DNA of 45,548 nt from Fidelibacterota bacterium (GCA_013202385.1 JABMOT010000298.1:1-45548); one strand, 5' to 3'. Positions 35,989 through 44,958 are shown, numbered from the stretch's first letter. A program made the numbers and translations. The notes: a model not told the origin generated them from the sequence alone.

Positions 35989-36045
35989 GCCTGTTCAACT
36001 CAACTCTTTTTCAGCGCTTATTAACCCTTCAAAAAAAGTAGCCAG

Positions 36046-37215
36046 ATGTTTTTAATAGATGGTCCCTATGTTTCGGTCTATCTGAAAGAAACCCTTCAGT
36101 CGCTTCAAATTCCTGTTGTAAAGACGGCTTCAGCGGAATCTTATTTGAAGGATTATCGCATAAATTATCTCAGCGAAGCAGCCGCGGTTTCCAGCCTCAT
36201 TCACGAGCCCCAGACGCAGCTGTATATGAACTCTGAAAATGCTTTGGACTGGCTATATCAAAAACTGCCTGAGAGTAGCCTAGTCAAGACCGCTCAAAAA
36301 GTGAAAGATAAGCTTCGGTTTAGAGAGCTTTTAGCTGAGATCCACCCTGACTATTTTTTTAGGGGTTATTCCCGTTCTGAGCTTTCATCTGTCAACCCTC
36401 AACACCTTCCATATCCGCTAATCTTGAAGCCAAGTGTGGGCTTTTTCAGCCTGGGAGTGCACAGCATTGAAAATGCTGAACAGTGGAAACGAATCTTGAA
36501 TGAACTTGACCAAGTGATCAACTCAAGTGAAAATATCTACCCCATTGGAGTACTGGATAACTCAACCTTTATCCTTGAGTCGGTCATTCCTGGAGAAGAG
36601 TTTGCCATTGATTGCTACTATGATGATTCTGGGAAGGTCGTCATGCTGAATATGATGAGGCATCTGTTTGCCTCCGAAGCCGATGTCAATGATCGCGTTT
36701 ATATCACTTCAGCAGCATTGATTAGGGAATATAGAGAACCCATCGAACGCTATTTGAGCCGTTTGGGGGACTGCTTTGGGTTAAATAATTTTCCAGCTCA
36801 TGTTGAGCTTAGAATTGATGGTGATAATTCCGTAATGGCGATTGAGATAAACCCATTAAGGTTCGGTGGCTGGTGCTCAACTGCAGATCTGGCTTTCTAT
36901 GCCTGGGACATGAATCTGTATGAAATTCTTGATAAAAAATCCAGACCAGACTGGGATAAGCTGGTCCGGAGAAGTCCCGAAAAAGGTTATGCTCTAATCG
37001 TGTTAAATAATAGTACGGGAACTTCAGGGGGAGACATTACAAGCTTCAACTATGATGCTTTGCTAGAAACGGTTAAAACGCCCTTGGAATTAAGGAAGAC
37101 CGATTTCAAAAAATTTCCAGTCTTTGGGTTTTTAATGTGCAGCTTTCCTGTGGATAATCTGGAGGAGCTTTATCAGCTGCTCCATTCAGATTTAAAGGAA
37201 TTTATAGTTAGCTGA
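36046..37215 (+). CDS. ATP-grasp domain protein
   Basis: A 389-residue cytoplasmic protein with an ATP-grasp fold: the ATP-binding lysine in YPLILKPSVGFFSLGV, a Glu in FILESVIPGEEFAID, and the magnesium-binding EINPLRFGGW near residue 270. An N-terminal pre-grasp domain of about 100 residues is present. ATP-grasp enzymes join a carboxylate to an amine or thiol via an acyl phosphate; the substrate here is unknown. It follows the transglutaminase-like gene, so a joint role in making and cutting amide bonds is a reasonable inference. No clear ribosome site precedes the ATG. Confidence 0.8.
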   Translation: MFLIDGPYVSVYLKETLQSLQIPVVKTASAESYLKDYRINYLSEAAAVSSLIHEPQTQLYMNSENALDWLYQKLPESSLVKTAQKVKDKLRFRELLAEIHPDYFFRGYSRSELSSVNPQHLPYPLILKPSVGFFSLGVHSIENAEQWKRILNELDQVINSSENIYPIGVLDNSTFILESVIPGEEFAIDCYYDDSGKVVMLNMMRHLFASEADVNDRVYITSAALIREYREPIERYLSRLGDCFGLNNFPAHVELRIDGDNSVMAIEINPLRFGGWCSTADLAFYAWDMNLYEILDKKSRPDWDKLVRRSPEKGYALIVLNNSTGTSGGDITSFNYDALLETVKTPLELRKTDFKKFPVFGFLMCSFPVDNLEELYQLLHSDLKEFIVS

Positions 37216-37226
37216 TACCCTCGTCC

Positions 37227-38498
37227 TCAGTCAGGGTAATATTCAGTAATACGAAGTCGCTGCGCTTCTATTTGTTCGGCCAAATCAATTTTGAAGGCTG
37301 TCTGCTTTAATTCTAACAGACTCAGAATACTTTCCTCAGCCCTGCGAGCCTCTCGGTGAACAATTTGAAGCTCGAGGCTTAGCTGATAGAGGTTTATAGC
37401 ATTATCGAGAATTTCCAGATCCTGGTCTGTTGCGTTGGTGTCAATGTTTGCGATTTGAGTAGAGAGTTTCTCGGCCTGCTTGAAAGCAGACTCCCATTCG
37501 TCGTATGAATACCAGGCTTTTCCAGTTTTGGTTAAAAAACTAAACGGGCGTGAGTGAAGCGCATTCCCTTTAAAATTTCTGCCAAACACCTGGAACGAAA
37601 CCCTGTGCCCATCAGAAAGAACGGGTGTGGCTTTTAGGATACCTGATACGGGGTCCCAGCTAAAAACCAGGGGTTTTCCGTCCTGGAAAACGGAGACGGA
37701 ATGCTCTTCAAAAAATGCGCCGCCAAATCCATCATCCAGTTGGAATTCAAGCGTTTGGGTGAGGTCTAAATAGGGGAGTGTGTCCGACGGGAAAGGGGTG
37801 GCAAACGGGATGCCACGCTCAAAATAGGTGAGGATGGCCTGATAATAGACCTCTGCTTCCAGACTATTATAAGATTTTGATTTGAGCCGACCCTCTCCAG
37901 CGATCTGGGTGAAAAACCCAGCCTCGCCAATAACCCCAGGCAAGTGATCGACAGTATTTCTCAGGATTGAGGTTCCAGAATCATAAATCAGGTGGTCGCT
38001 AAAGATTGCTCCCCCATCAGGTTGTTCAAAATTTAGTTTGTCTCGCATTCCCGCTAACAGAATAGTGGCAAAATCTACAGAGGCGGGATTCTGGCTTGCA
38101 GAACCATAAAAATAGACAATCGGGATATCCATTTCAGGGTCATTTGTTGAGCCGTTATGGTGAATGGAGACCAGGAGGTGGCTCTGGTGTTTAATCGCCA
38201 GTGTTGCTCTTCCCCCTAGACTTATATCTTTATCGTCGGTCCGCGTCATTAAAACGTTGGCACCAGCCCAGGAAAGCTTCTTGGACAGCTCTTTTGCAAC
38301 CCGGAGATTAATCCACTCTTCCCGTTCACCTGTGGGACCCACTCTAAAATCATCATAAGCCTGGGTATCACCATGCCCTGGATCGATGGTAATATTAAAT
38401 CCTGCGAGCGGCCTTTCTCCAGTATACATAACCGCAGGGCCGCTACAGGTTGAAAGCAGCAATAGGCATACTGTTGTATAAACAAGTTTGCTGATCAT
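37227..38498 (-). CDS. N-acetylmuramoyl-L-alanine amidase lipoprotein
   Basis: Amidase_3-family zinc enzyme that cleaves the amide between the sugar and the stem peptide in peptidoglycan. The 423-residue protein has a lipobox (LLLLSTC, Cys18) and the zinc site: His42 in IDPGHGD, a Glu at about 60-61 before WINLRVA, and SIHHNG near 115. The catalytic Glu lies in VIGEAGF. Residues beyond about 235 form a beta domain and then a helical C-terminal region (about 330-423). AGGACC precedes the ATG. It follows the PLP-enzyme gene in the same direction after a 130-base gap and may have its own promoter. Confidence 0.9.
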   Translation of the reverse strand: MISKLVYTTVCLLLLSTCSGPAVMYTGERPLAGFNITIDPGHGDTQAYDDFRVGPTGEREEWINLRVAKELSKKLSWAGANVLMTRTDDKDISLGGRATLAIKHQSHLLVSIHHNGSTNDPEMDIPIVYFYGSASQNPASVDFATILLAGMRDKLNFEQPDGGAIFSDHLIYDSGTSILRNTVDHLPGVIGEAGFFTQIAGEGRLKSKSYNSLEAEVYYQAILTYFERGIPFATPFPSDTLPYLDLTQTLEFQLDDGFGGAFFEEHSVSVFQDGKPLVFSWDPVSGILKATPVLSDGHRVSFQVFGRNFKGNALHSRPFSFLTKTGKAWYSYDEWESAFKQAEKLSTQIANIDTNATDQDLEILDNAINLYQLSLELQIVHREARRAEESILSLLELKQTAFKIDLAEQIEAQRLRITEYYPD

Positions 38499-38628
38499 AA
38501 GGTCCTCGATTGTGCTTATAAATATTGGGTTTGAGCATAGGCCCCTAATATGAACATTAATCAGGAAGAGATTAAATTAAAATCCAAGCTCTATGCCCTA
38601 CGGGAAAGGGTCAAATTCTTACGGCCGT

Positions 38629-39819
38629 CTATATAAGGGCTAATGCCTGAGCCAGGTCTGCCTGCAAATCCTCAACGTCTTCGGTACCAACGGCAAAACG
38701 AATCAAGCCATCTGTAATGCCTGCGGCTTTCCGGTCAGCCTCGGGGATGTTGGCATGGGTCATGGAAGCAGGGTGTTGGATCAGGGATTCGTAACCTCCA
38801 AGCGAAACAGCAAGTTGGGGAATTTTGAGGTTATTGAGCACGGTTTTGCCATTGGCAATTCCGCCCTTTACCTCAAAGCTAATCATTGAGCCAAAACCTT
38901 TCATTTGCCTGGTAGCCAGTTCGTGTTGTGGATGTGAAGCCAGACCAGGGTAGCGCACCCACTCAATTTTGGGATGGGTTTCGAGATATGCGGCCAGGGT
39001 CCGAGCATTTTCCTCTCCCCGCTGAACACGCAAGGACAAGGTTCGCATGCCGCGCAAGACGAGCCAGCTTTGATGGGGATCCATGATTCCGCCCAGCCCA
39101 TTTACCATTGATTTTATTTTGTCGAATTCTTCAGCAGTTTTAGTGATGATCACGCCGCCGACGACATCAGTATGTCCATTGATGTATTTGGTAATGCTGT
39201 GGAGAACCACATCTGCCCCGAGCTCCAGAGGATTCTGGAGAATGGGACTCATAAATGTATTATCAACCACGAGAAGAGCGCCGTGGGAATGGGCAATTTC
39301 AGCGCATGCTGAGATATCAGTAAGCTTTATCGTTGGGTTGGCTGGGGTCTCAATATATAAAAGTTTGGTGTTCGGCTGCATCGCCTGACGCACTTTTTCA
39401 AGATCGGCAGTGTCAACAAAGGTTGATTCGACACCGAAACGGCTAAAATCGTTTTCGATGATCATGCGGGACGAACCATACACAGCATCTGTCCCCACCA
39501 TGTGAATTCCATTACCGAGATAGGTCATATACACGCTGGCAACTGCAGCCATGCCTGAAGCTGTGGCAATACCACCATAACCATGTTCCAAAAGCGCAAC
39601 AGCTTCTTCAAACGTATTGGTCGTGGGATTACCAATACGGGTGTAGATATAGCCCTTTTCTTCGCCTCCAAATAGTCGGGCGCCATGATCGGCATCCTGA
39701 AATTTAAAAGTGGAAGTCTGATAAATTGGAACGCCAACTGAACCATGTATGGTATCAGGATTCTCTCCGGCGTGGGTAACTTTGGTGTTGATACCTTTGT
39801 CTGTAAAGTCCATGCTCAT
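38629..39819 (-). CDS. Cys/Met-metabolism PLP-dependent enzyme (cystathionine gamma-lyase/synthase type)
   Basis: Fold-type I PLP enzyme of 396 residues. The PLP lysine is Lys211 in HSITKYINGH. Other family marks are YTRIGNPTTN, ASGMAAV, IETPANPT and SLGGYESL. It may be a cystathionine gamma-lyase, a gamma-synthase or a methionine gamma-lyase. The Cys that marks classical methionine gamma-lyase (Cys116 in Pseudomonas) is Ser116 here (YGSSR), which argues against that enzyme but does not exclude it. The start overlaps the homoserine dehydrogenase stop (ATGA). With that enzyme and an Lrp-type regulator it forms a homoserine/methionine operon. Confidence 0.88.
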   Translation of the reverse strand: MSMDFTDKGINTKVTHAGENPDTIHGSVGVPIYQTSTFKFQDADHGARLFGGEEKGYIYTRIGNPTTNTFEEAVALLEHGYGGIATASGMAAVASVYMTYLGNGIHMVGTDAVYGSSRMIIENDFSRFGVESTFVDTADLEKVRQAMQPNTKLLYIETPANPTIKLTDISACAEIAHSHGALLVVDNTFMSPILQNPLELGADVVLHSITKYINGHTDVVGGVIITKTAEEFDKIKSMVNGLGGIMDPHQSWLVLRGMRTLSLRVQRGEENARTLAAYLETHPKIEWVRYPGLASHPQHELATRQMKGFGSMISFEVKGGIANGKTVLNNLKIPQLAVSLGGYESLIQHPASMTHANIPEADRKAAGITDGLIRFAVGTEDVEDLQADLAQALALI

Positions 39820-40862
39820 GTTAAAACCCCTGTATTTATGGTTAGTAGATCAGACAGAATTCCGTAGCCAGTTTCCACACTTCCCGCCCCCGGTCCGGTT
39901 AGGGTGACATCTCCGAGGAGGTCAGTTGAAAAGGTGATGGCGTTCAGTGTCCCTGACACCTGTGATAGAGGATCACTAAAGGGCAGCGCTTCTGGTTTGA
40001 CTTCTGCAAGTATTTGATTCTTTTTAAGGGTCAAGCTGGCGACAAGCTTCCAACGTTTACCTTCACGGAGAGCTGTTTGTATATCTAACTCGCTGAGTTC
40101 CGTGATACCCTTGCGTTTAATGTCATCCAAATTGAGGGATTGGTTAAACAGGATATTAGCCAGAATTGCCAACTTGGCCTGTGCATCAAAACCCCCAACA
40201 TCGGCCATTTTGTCCGCCTCTAGAAAGCCCTGTGAGTCGGCTTTTTCGAGGGCGAGCTTATAACTGATACCAGCTTCCATTTCACGAAGCATATAATTGG
40301 TAGTGCCGTTTAAAATTCCACGCAGCCCCAAAATTTTATTCCCCGCCAGGGCTGTTCTTATAAAACTGAATACCGGTGTTCCACTTAAAACCGTCGCCTC
40401 ATTCAAAAATGCACAGCCTTTCTGGTCAGCCAGTGCCCTCAACTCAGAATAAGCCAGGGCGGCAGGTCCTTTATTCCCCGAGACAACATGCTTTCCCGTT
40501 TCAAACGCTGCTCGGCAGTGACTTAAGGCCGGCTCGCCTGTGGTGAGGATGGAATCAGCCAATTCAACAATAATCGTGGCGTTGGACTTCCGGATCATGG
40601 TTTCACTATTCCACGCTTTCAGATGTTCGGTAAAGGGAGTCTTTGATTCTGCGCAAGCCATAAGCGTTGATAGCGAGAGCCCGGAAGGGTGATACATGGT
40701 ACCACGGCTTCGGGTCGTTACAGCAACAATCTCAAAATCAAAGTGTAGCTCTTTTAGTAAATAAGCGCGTTTTTCTGAGAGAATCTGACACAGGCCTCTC
40801 GCCACAGTTCCAAAACCAACCAGCCCGATAAGGTGTTTTTTAGGTGGAAATGAATTGCTCAT
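39816..40862 (-). CDS. hom: Homoserine dehydrogenase
   Basis: NAD(P)-dependent enzyme that converts aspartate semialdehyde to homoserine. The 348-residue protein has an N-terminal Rossmann fold (GLVGFGTVARGL), the conserved VSGNKGPAAL, and the catalytic-domain signature GILNGTTNYML with DVGGFDAQAKLAILA. It lacks a C-terminal ACT regulatory domain and is not fused to aspartokinase. The ATG at 40862 shares one base with the regulator's stop (TGATG); a TTG at 40865 is also in frame. It is co-transcribed with the PLP enzyme, which can use homoserine-derived substrates. Confidence 0.92.
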   Translation of the reverse strand: MSNSFPPKKHLIGLVGFGTVARGLCQILSEKRAYLLKELHFDFEIVAVTTRSRGTMYHPSGLSLSTLMACAESKTPFTEHLKAWNSETMIRKSNATIIVELADSILTTGEPALSHCRAAFETGKHVVSGNKGPAALAYSELRALADQKGCAFLNEATVLSGTPVFSFIRTALAGNKILGLRGILNGTTNYMLREMEAGISYKLALEKADSQGFLEADKMADVGGFDAQAKLAILANILFNQSLNLDDIKRKGITELSELDIQTALREGKRWKLVASLTLKKNQILAEVKPEALPFSDPLSQVSGTLNAITFSTDLLGDVTLTGPGAGSVETGYGILSDLLTINTGVLT

Positions 40863-41347
40863 CAAACGCCTGACGGGTGAACGCTGTGTTCAGTTGGCAG
40901 TTTGGTTTCATGTTTAAGCGTCGATAGCACGACCATGGTTTTCAGGTGTTGGACTTCAGGGAGAGCAGTTAGCTTATGCAGTACAAAATTTTCATAGTCT
41001 GGTATATCATGAGTGGCAACCTTCAGTAAGAAATCTGCACCTCCCGTAATATGATGGCATTCCATGACTTCACTCAATTCAGTAATTGCTTTCATGAATC
41101 GCTCAACACCTTCCCGGCCATGACGAAGCAGGGTGACTTCAACATAGGTAAAACAAGTCAGCCCCAGCTTGATCGGGTCAGTCAATGCGACATAGCCCCG
41201 GATAATTCCAGATCGCTCCATCTTTTTTACGCGCTCCAGAGTTGGCGGTGGCGACATATTTATACGCCGTGCCAGCTCAGCGTTAGTAATACGACCATCC
41301 TCCTGGAGAATGTCTAAAATTTGTTTATCTGTTTTATCAATACCCAT
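40862..41347 (-). CDS. Lrp/AsnC-family transcriptional regulator
   Basis: A 161-residue protein with an N-terminal winged helix-turn-helix (KTDKQILDILQEDGRITNAELARRINMS) and a C-terminal RAM domain (ECHHITGGADFLLKVATHD). Lrp-type proteins sense amino acids and control their metabolism. Being first in an operon with homoserine dehydrogenase and a Cys/Met enzyme, it probably senses a related amino acid and may regulate its own operon from the AT-rich intergenic region. The start is either ATG 41347 or GTG 41353; AGGTG lies just upstream of the ATG. Confidence 0.92.
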   Translation of the reverse strand: MGIDKTDKQILDILQEDGRITNAELARRINMSPPPTLERVKKMERSGIIRGYVALTDPIKLGLTCFTYVEVTLLRHGREGVERFMKAITELSEVMECHHITGGADFLLKVATHDIPDYENFVLHKLTALPEVQHLKTMVVLSTLKHETKLPTEHSVHPSGV

Positions 41348-41614
41348 AATCACCTAACAATCATTATGTATTATAAGAATTAGCATGATAAATATAATGA
41401 AATACTGGGTGATCACAATTTATATGCGTTGATGTTATTGTTCTTCCTGGTGTAGTATAGAATTTTATTACGAATGTGGCTATTGGAGAGCTTAAGCTTT
41501 ATATGAAAATAATCTCAACTAAATTATGGTTCAAGTTTACAACAGGTTAACAACGTTGAATTGAAATGTGAAAAAGAGGCTGAAGGTCAATATTTTTTTC
41601 AAAAAGGGGAAAAG

Positions 41615-42088
41615 ATGCAAAGAATTCAACATTCAATCAGATTACTTTTATTAGCTACCTGCTATTTACTGGCACTTTCAGCAAGTGCTCAGGGCATCAG
41701 CCAACACTATGCTGAGGGTAAGCTTTTTCTCGCCAATGGGATGACGATCGAGGGCAAGAATCTTCGTATGACTATGGAATCGGCCACCATCGATATCATG
41801 GGTCAGGATCAAGTCTTACTGCTAACTGACTTAGTCCAGATTATGGCAAAACAGGGAAAGGCTAAAAAGTATGGGGCAAATTGCGGCGGAAGTTGTGTTG
41901 GCGCCTATCTGGGGCTGGTGCTGGCCTCGGGTGGAAAGGGCATGGACAGCGCCGGGAATGAATTTAAACTCAACCCCGGTGTTGTTGTTTTAGAAATGGC
42001 AATTTATGGTAGTCTTTCCTATGGCATTGGATACCTGGCAGGAAAATTCAGTGACGATTGGGAAGTTGTCTATTTAAACAGGGGTTAA
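41615..42088 (+). CDS. Small exported protein, unknown function
   Basis: A 157-residue protein with a signal peptide (LLLLATCYLLALSASAQ). A small beta-like region (KLFLANGMTIEGKNLRM..., LLTDLVQIMAKQG) is followed by a Gly-rich hydrophobic stretch (NCGGSCVGAYLGLVLASGGKG) and a second hydrophobic segment (VVVLEMAIYGSLSYGIGYLAG), possibly glycine-zipper-like membrane segments. AAGGGG lies upstream of ATG 41615, which is preferred over an in-frame ATG at 41561 that would put 18 polar residues before the signal. The next gene starts 12 bases on. No family is recognised. Confidence 0.7.
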   Translation: MQRIQHSIRLLLLATCYLLALSASAQGISQHYAEGKLFLANGMTIEGKNLRMTMESATIDIMGQDQVLLLTDLVQIMAKQGKAKKYGANCGGSCVGAYLGLVLASGGKGMDSAGNEFKLNPGVVVLEMAIYGSLSYGIGYLAGKFSDDWEVVYLNRG

Positions 42089-42100
42089 TGGAGCGCAGTT

Positions 42101-42517
42101 ATGAAGCCAAAGGTTCTATTTCTATGTACGGGGAATTCCTGCAGATCGCAGATTGGTGAGGGTTTGTTGCGCCATCTGGCAGGTGATAAATTTGACGTGT
42201 ATTCAGCAGGCGTCGAGCCGAGCAGGTTGCACCCCATGTCAATTCTGATTATGAATGAAATTCAGATTGATATTTCGAATCAGACATCTGATGATGTAAA
42301 TGACTATCTGGATGCCGGGATTGATATTGTGATCTCTGTGTGTGATCACGCAGCCCTGACTTGTCCCACATTTCCAGGCAATGTTCAACGGATTCATTGG
42401 AGCATCAAAGATCCTTTTCATGGTTGGGATGTGGATGAATCAAAGTTGCCGGACTACCGTCGAACTCGAGATGATTTGAAGGCTAGAATAGAAGCTTTTC
42501 TTTCAGAGTCTGTATAG
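42101..42517 (+). CDS. arsC: Arsenate reductase (thioredoxin-dependent, LMW-phosphatase fold)
   Basis: A 138-residue protein with the P-loop CTGNSCRS (Cys9, Cys14, Arg15) and the relay pair Cys81/Cys88 in CDHAALTC. This is the three-cysteine arrangement of thioredoxin-coupled arsenate reductase (Cys10/Cys82/Cys89 in S. aureus), which turns arsenate to arsenite in the cytoplasm. The DPF...W motif (IKDPFHGWD) also fits. There is no arsR, arsB or acr3 gene beside it, so the gene is separated from any efflux partner within this window. Confidence 0.88.
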   Translation: MKPKVLFLCTGNSCRSQIGEGLLRHLAGDKFDVYSAGVEPSRLHPMSILIMNEIQIDISNQTSDDVNDYLDAGIDIVISVCDHAALTCPTFPGNVQRIHWSIKDPFHGWDVDESKLPDYRRTRDDLKARIEAFLSESV

Positions 42518-42529
42518 TGTCAATCTGAT

Positions 42530-43048
42530 TTGGTGATCCAGTACTCATCTGCCAACACCCCTGTCGGACTGATCTATCTTGCACAGCATGGTCAAGAGTT
42601 GTGCTCACTTGCTCTGGGAATAGCTGCAGAAGCAAAATTGTTGGGCTATTTGGCAGACCAGTTTCCCGGCGTGGAAGTGTGCCAATCAGAAATCGAATTG
42701 ATACCAGCTGTCAACCAACTCAATGAATATTTTGCCGGTGAGAGAACCTCATTTGAGCTTCCAATAAGAGTTGAAGGGACTGATTTTCAGCGTAAGGTAT
42801 GGAGGGAATTACTACAAATCCCTTATGGTGTAACCCGGTCCTATGGTGAGATAGCAAATAAGCTCGGCAGCCCCGGTGGAATGAGGGCGGTAGGTGCGGC
42901 CAACGGTCAAAACCCGCTTCCCATCATAGTTCCCTGTCATCGAGTAATTGCTGCTGACGGCTCTCTAGGTGGTTACACAGGTGGTCTTGATATCAAGCAT
43001 AAATTGCTTGAGTTAGAACGCCAGAAATTCACCCCAACGCTGTTTTAA
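42530..43048 (+). CDS. ogt: Methylated-DNA--protein-cysteine methyltransferase
   Basis: A suicide repair protein that moves alkyl groups from O6-alkylguanine (or O4-alkylthymine) in DNA to its own cysteine. The 172-residue protein has the acceptor site IIVPCHRVI (Cys136), the DNA-binding helix RSYGEIA, the arginine finger region GGMRAVGAANG, and the final GGYTGGLDIKHKLLELE. Initiation is at TTG 42530 or GTG 42533 without a strong Shine-Dalgarno site, only 12 bases after arsC, so translation may be coupled to it. Length is normal for the Ogt type. Confidence 0.93.
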   Translation: MVIQYSSANTPVGLIYLAQHGQELCSLALGIAAEAKLLGYLADQFPGVEVCQSEIELIPAVNQLNEYFAGERTSFELPIRVEGTDFQRKVWRELLQIPYGVTRSYGEIANKLGSPGGMRAVGAANGQNPLPIIVPCHRVIAADGSLGGYTGGLDIKHKLLELERQKFTPTLF

Positions 43049-43161
43049 CGCCTTAGGCTTGAGCTGCTTCACGAAACCGGCTCGCTTTGTAATTTCAGTG
43101 TATCTTGGTAAATCATTATGGTTAACTAATCCCCTGTATGTGCGTCAGCTCTGAGATTTTG

Positions 43162-43629
43162 TTAGCTTGGGCCACCTTGATTCTGATAATTTCTTTTTAC
43201 CGTACCAACAAGTCCCGAAAAACCTTTTTGAGTATAAAAGCTCTCAATGGATTCATCACAGACAATATCAATTGCATACATTTCATCTAAAGCCTGAACC
43301 ATACGACTTAGCAACTCACTTCCAATTCCTTTCCCCTGGTAATCTGGCAAAACCTCAAGTAGGGGGATATACGAGTAAAATACTCAGTCAGAGAGAGCAT
43401 TAATAAACCCAACACAGCGTTCACCATCCAGAGCTATCCAAACTGAAAAACTATTTTTGAGAATCTCGTAGTGGGTTAAGGGTGAAGGGTGTTTTGGCCA
43501 CCCCACAAAAAATCCTTCAAGTGTCAATTCCTGGTTTAGATTGCGATCGATATAATCCATGACTCGATTGATACGTGCGATCTATTCGGATCGTTGGTTT
43601 GTCAGGGTGATTTGTCCCGCCTGTAGCAT
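43162..43629 (-). pseudogene. Pseudogene joining an AraC-type N-terminus to a GNAT acetyltransferase
   Basis: One continuous minus-strand frame of 156 codons runs from ATG 43629 to TAG at 43164-43162, with two internal stops: TAG at 43584-43582 and TGA at 43386-43384. Codons before about 43525 read like the start of an AraC-family regulator (TNQRSE, stop, IARINRVMDYIDRNL, ELTLE). The rest reads like a GNAT acetyltransferase (GFFVGWPKHPSPLTHYEIL, CVGFINALSD, stop, IPLLEVLPDYQGKGIGSELL, then CDESIESFYTQKGF). This suggests a deletion fused two genes, then both decayed. It fills most of the 597-base gap between ogt and phoH; the remaining 113 bases after ogt show nothing clear. Confidence 0.72.
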
Positions 43630-43644
43630 GGTTACCAATACGTA

Positions 43645-44958
43645 TTATAATAAATTTGACGCTAACTCAGCCAAAGCAGAACGTTCACCCTTCTCAAGAT
43701 TCATGTGAGCATATAGACGTTGTCCCTTGAAACGGTCAATGAGATAGGAAAGCCCATTGGATTGACTGTCCAGAAAGGGGTGATCAATCTGAAATATATC
43801 TCCAGTGAAAACCACTTTGGTGCCCTCCCCAGCCCGGGTAATGATCGTCTTGATCTCGTGGGGTGTGAGATTCTGAGCCTCATCGACAATAAAGAAGATT
43901 TTTTGTAAACTTCGACCACGGATATAGGTCAGGGGCGCAATCACAATCTTCTCTTCCTCGACCAGCTTGTTTATTTTTTCAAATTCTGAATTGTCATTCA
44001 AATATTGGTTCTGGATGACTTTCAGATTGTCCCAGAGAGGCTGTAGGTATGGATCAATTTTGGATTTGATATCCCCTGGGAGGAAACCGATATCCTTATT
44101 ACTCAGGGGGACAATGGGTCTGGCGATGTAAATTTGTCGATATGCCCGCTTCTTTTCCATGGCGGCAGCGAGGGCGAGCAGTGTCTTGCCTGTCCCAGCT
44201 TTTCCCGTTATGGATACCAGAGGGATATCGTCATTTGTAAGCACGTCAAGAGCGAAGAGCTGTTCAGCATTACGGGGAATAATTCCGTGAGCTGCCCGTT
44301 TGTCAAGACGCTGAAGTGTATCCTGGTTTGGGTTATAGACTGCCAGTGCAGACTTTTGCTCGTTTTTCAAAATATAATGGTGCCAGGGAACGGGACTCTT
44401 ATCAACAATGGCCTTATCGAAGGGCATTTCAAAAGGGCTTTGATAAAGCTGATCTATTATTTCTGAGTCGATATGTTCCAGGGTTGTTTTACCCGTATAA
44501 AGCTCATCAATACTGGCCACTTTATCCGTAAAATAATCCTGTGCTTCCAGTCCCAAGGCTTTGGCTTTCAACCGCAAATTTACATCCTTGCTCACCAGCA
44601 CAACGCGCTGCTTCTCAGTTTTCGCCAGTTCGTATGCAGTATAAAGAATGCGATGATCCGTAATGTCCTCAGTAAAGACACCAATGAGATCTTCACTATG
44701 GGATTTAAGCTCCACGCGAAACACGCCTTGTTTGGCGCCCAGCTTGACTCCCTTTTCAAACATTTTCTCGGTGGATAACTTGTCGATAGCCCTTACGAAG
44801 GCGCGGGCATGATAATTGAGCACATCGTTACCTGTTTTGAAATGATCGAGTTCTTCCAAGACAGCCATGGGCAAAACGATGTCGTTGTCTTCAAAATGAT
44901 AAATACAGTCACTGTCATGCAGTATGACATTGGTATCCAGGACAAGGATTTTTTTCAT
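43645..44958 (-). CDS. phoH: PIN-domain PhoH-family ATPase
   Basis: A 437-residue protein with an N-terminal PIN ribonuclease-like domain (residues 1 to about 130; acidic residues in VLDTN, Asp101 in DHR, Asp125 in SKD) and a C-terminal PhoH ATPase domain with Walker A GKAGTGKT (252-259), the IARPIVP segment, Walker B FIVDEAQN and FTGDIFQID. This PIN-PhoH layout (YlaK/PhoH2 type) is thought to link RNA cleavage and unwinding. The start at 44958 (MKKILVLDTN) is set by GAGAGGTG just upstream and by PIN homology. The frame extends further upstream to 45171 but that part is not family sequence. Confidence 0.93.
   Translation of the reverse strand: MKKILVLDTNVILHDSDCIYHFEDNDIVLPMAVLEELDHFKTGNDVLNYHARAFVRAIDKLSTEKMFEKGVKLGAKQGVFRVELKSHSEDLIGVFTEDITDHRILYTAYELAKTEKQRVVLVSKDVNLRLKAKALGLEAQDYFTDKVASIDELYTGKTTLEHIDSEIIDQLYQSPFEMPFDKAIVDKSPVPWHHYILKNEQKSALAVYNPNQDTLQRLDKRAAHGIIPRNAEQLFALDVLTNDDIPLVSITGKAGTGKTLLALAAAMEKKRAYRQIYIARPIVPLSNKDIGFLPGDIKSKIDPYLQPLWDNLKVIQNQYLNDNSEFEKINKLVEEEKIVIAPLTYIRGRSLQKIFFIVDEAQNLTPHEIKTIITRAGEGTKVVFTGDIFQIDHPFLDSQSNGLSYLIDRFKGQRLYAHMNLEKGERSALAELASNLL

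Noticed and set aside
43384-43386. TGA in the GNAT pseudogene as a selenocysteine codon
   Set aside because: The residue is normally Gly in this part of GNAT proteins, there is another stop (TAG) upstream in the same frame, and no selenocysteine hairpin was evident.
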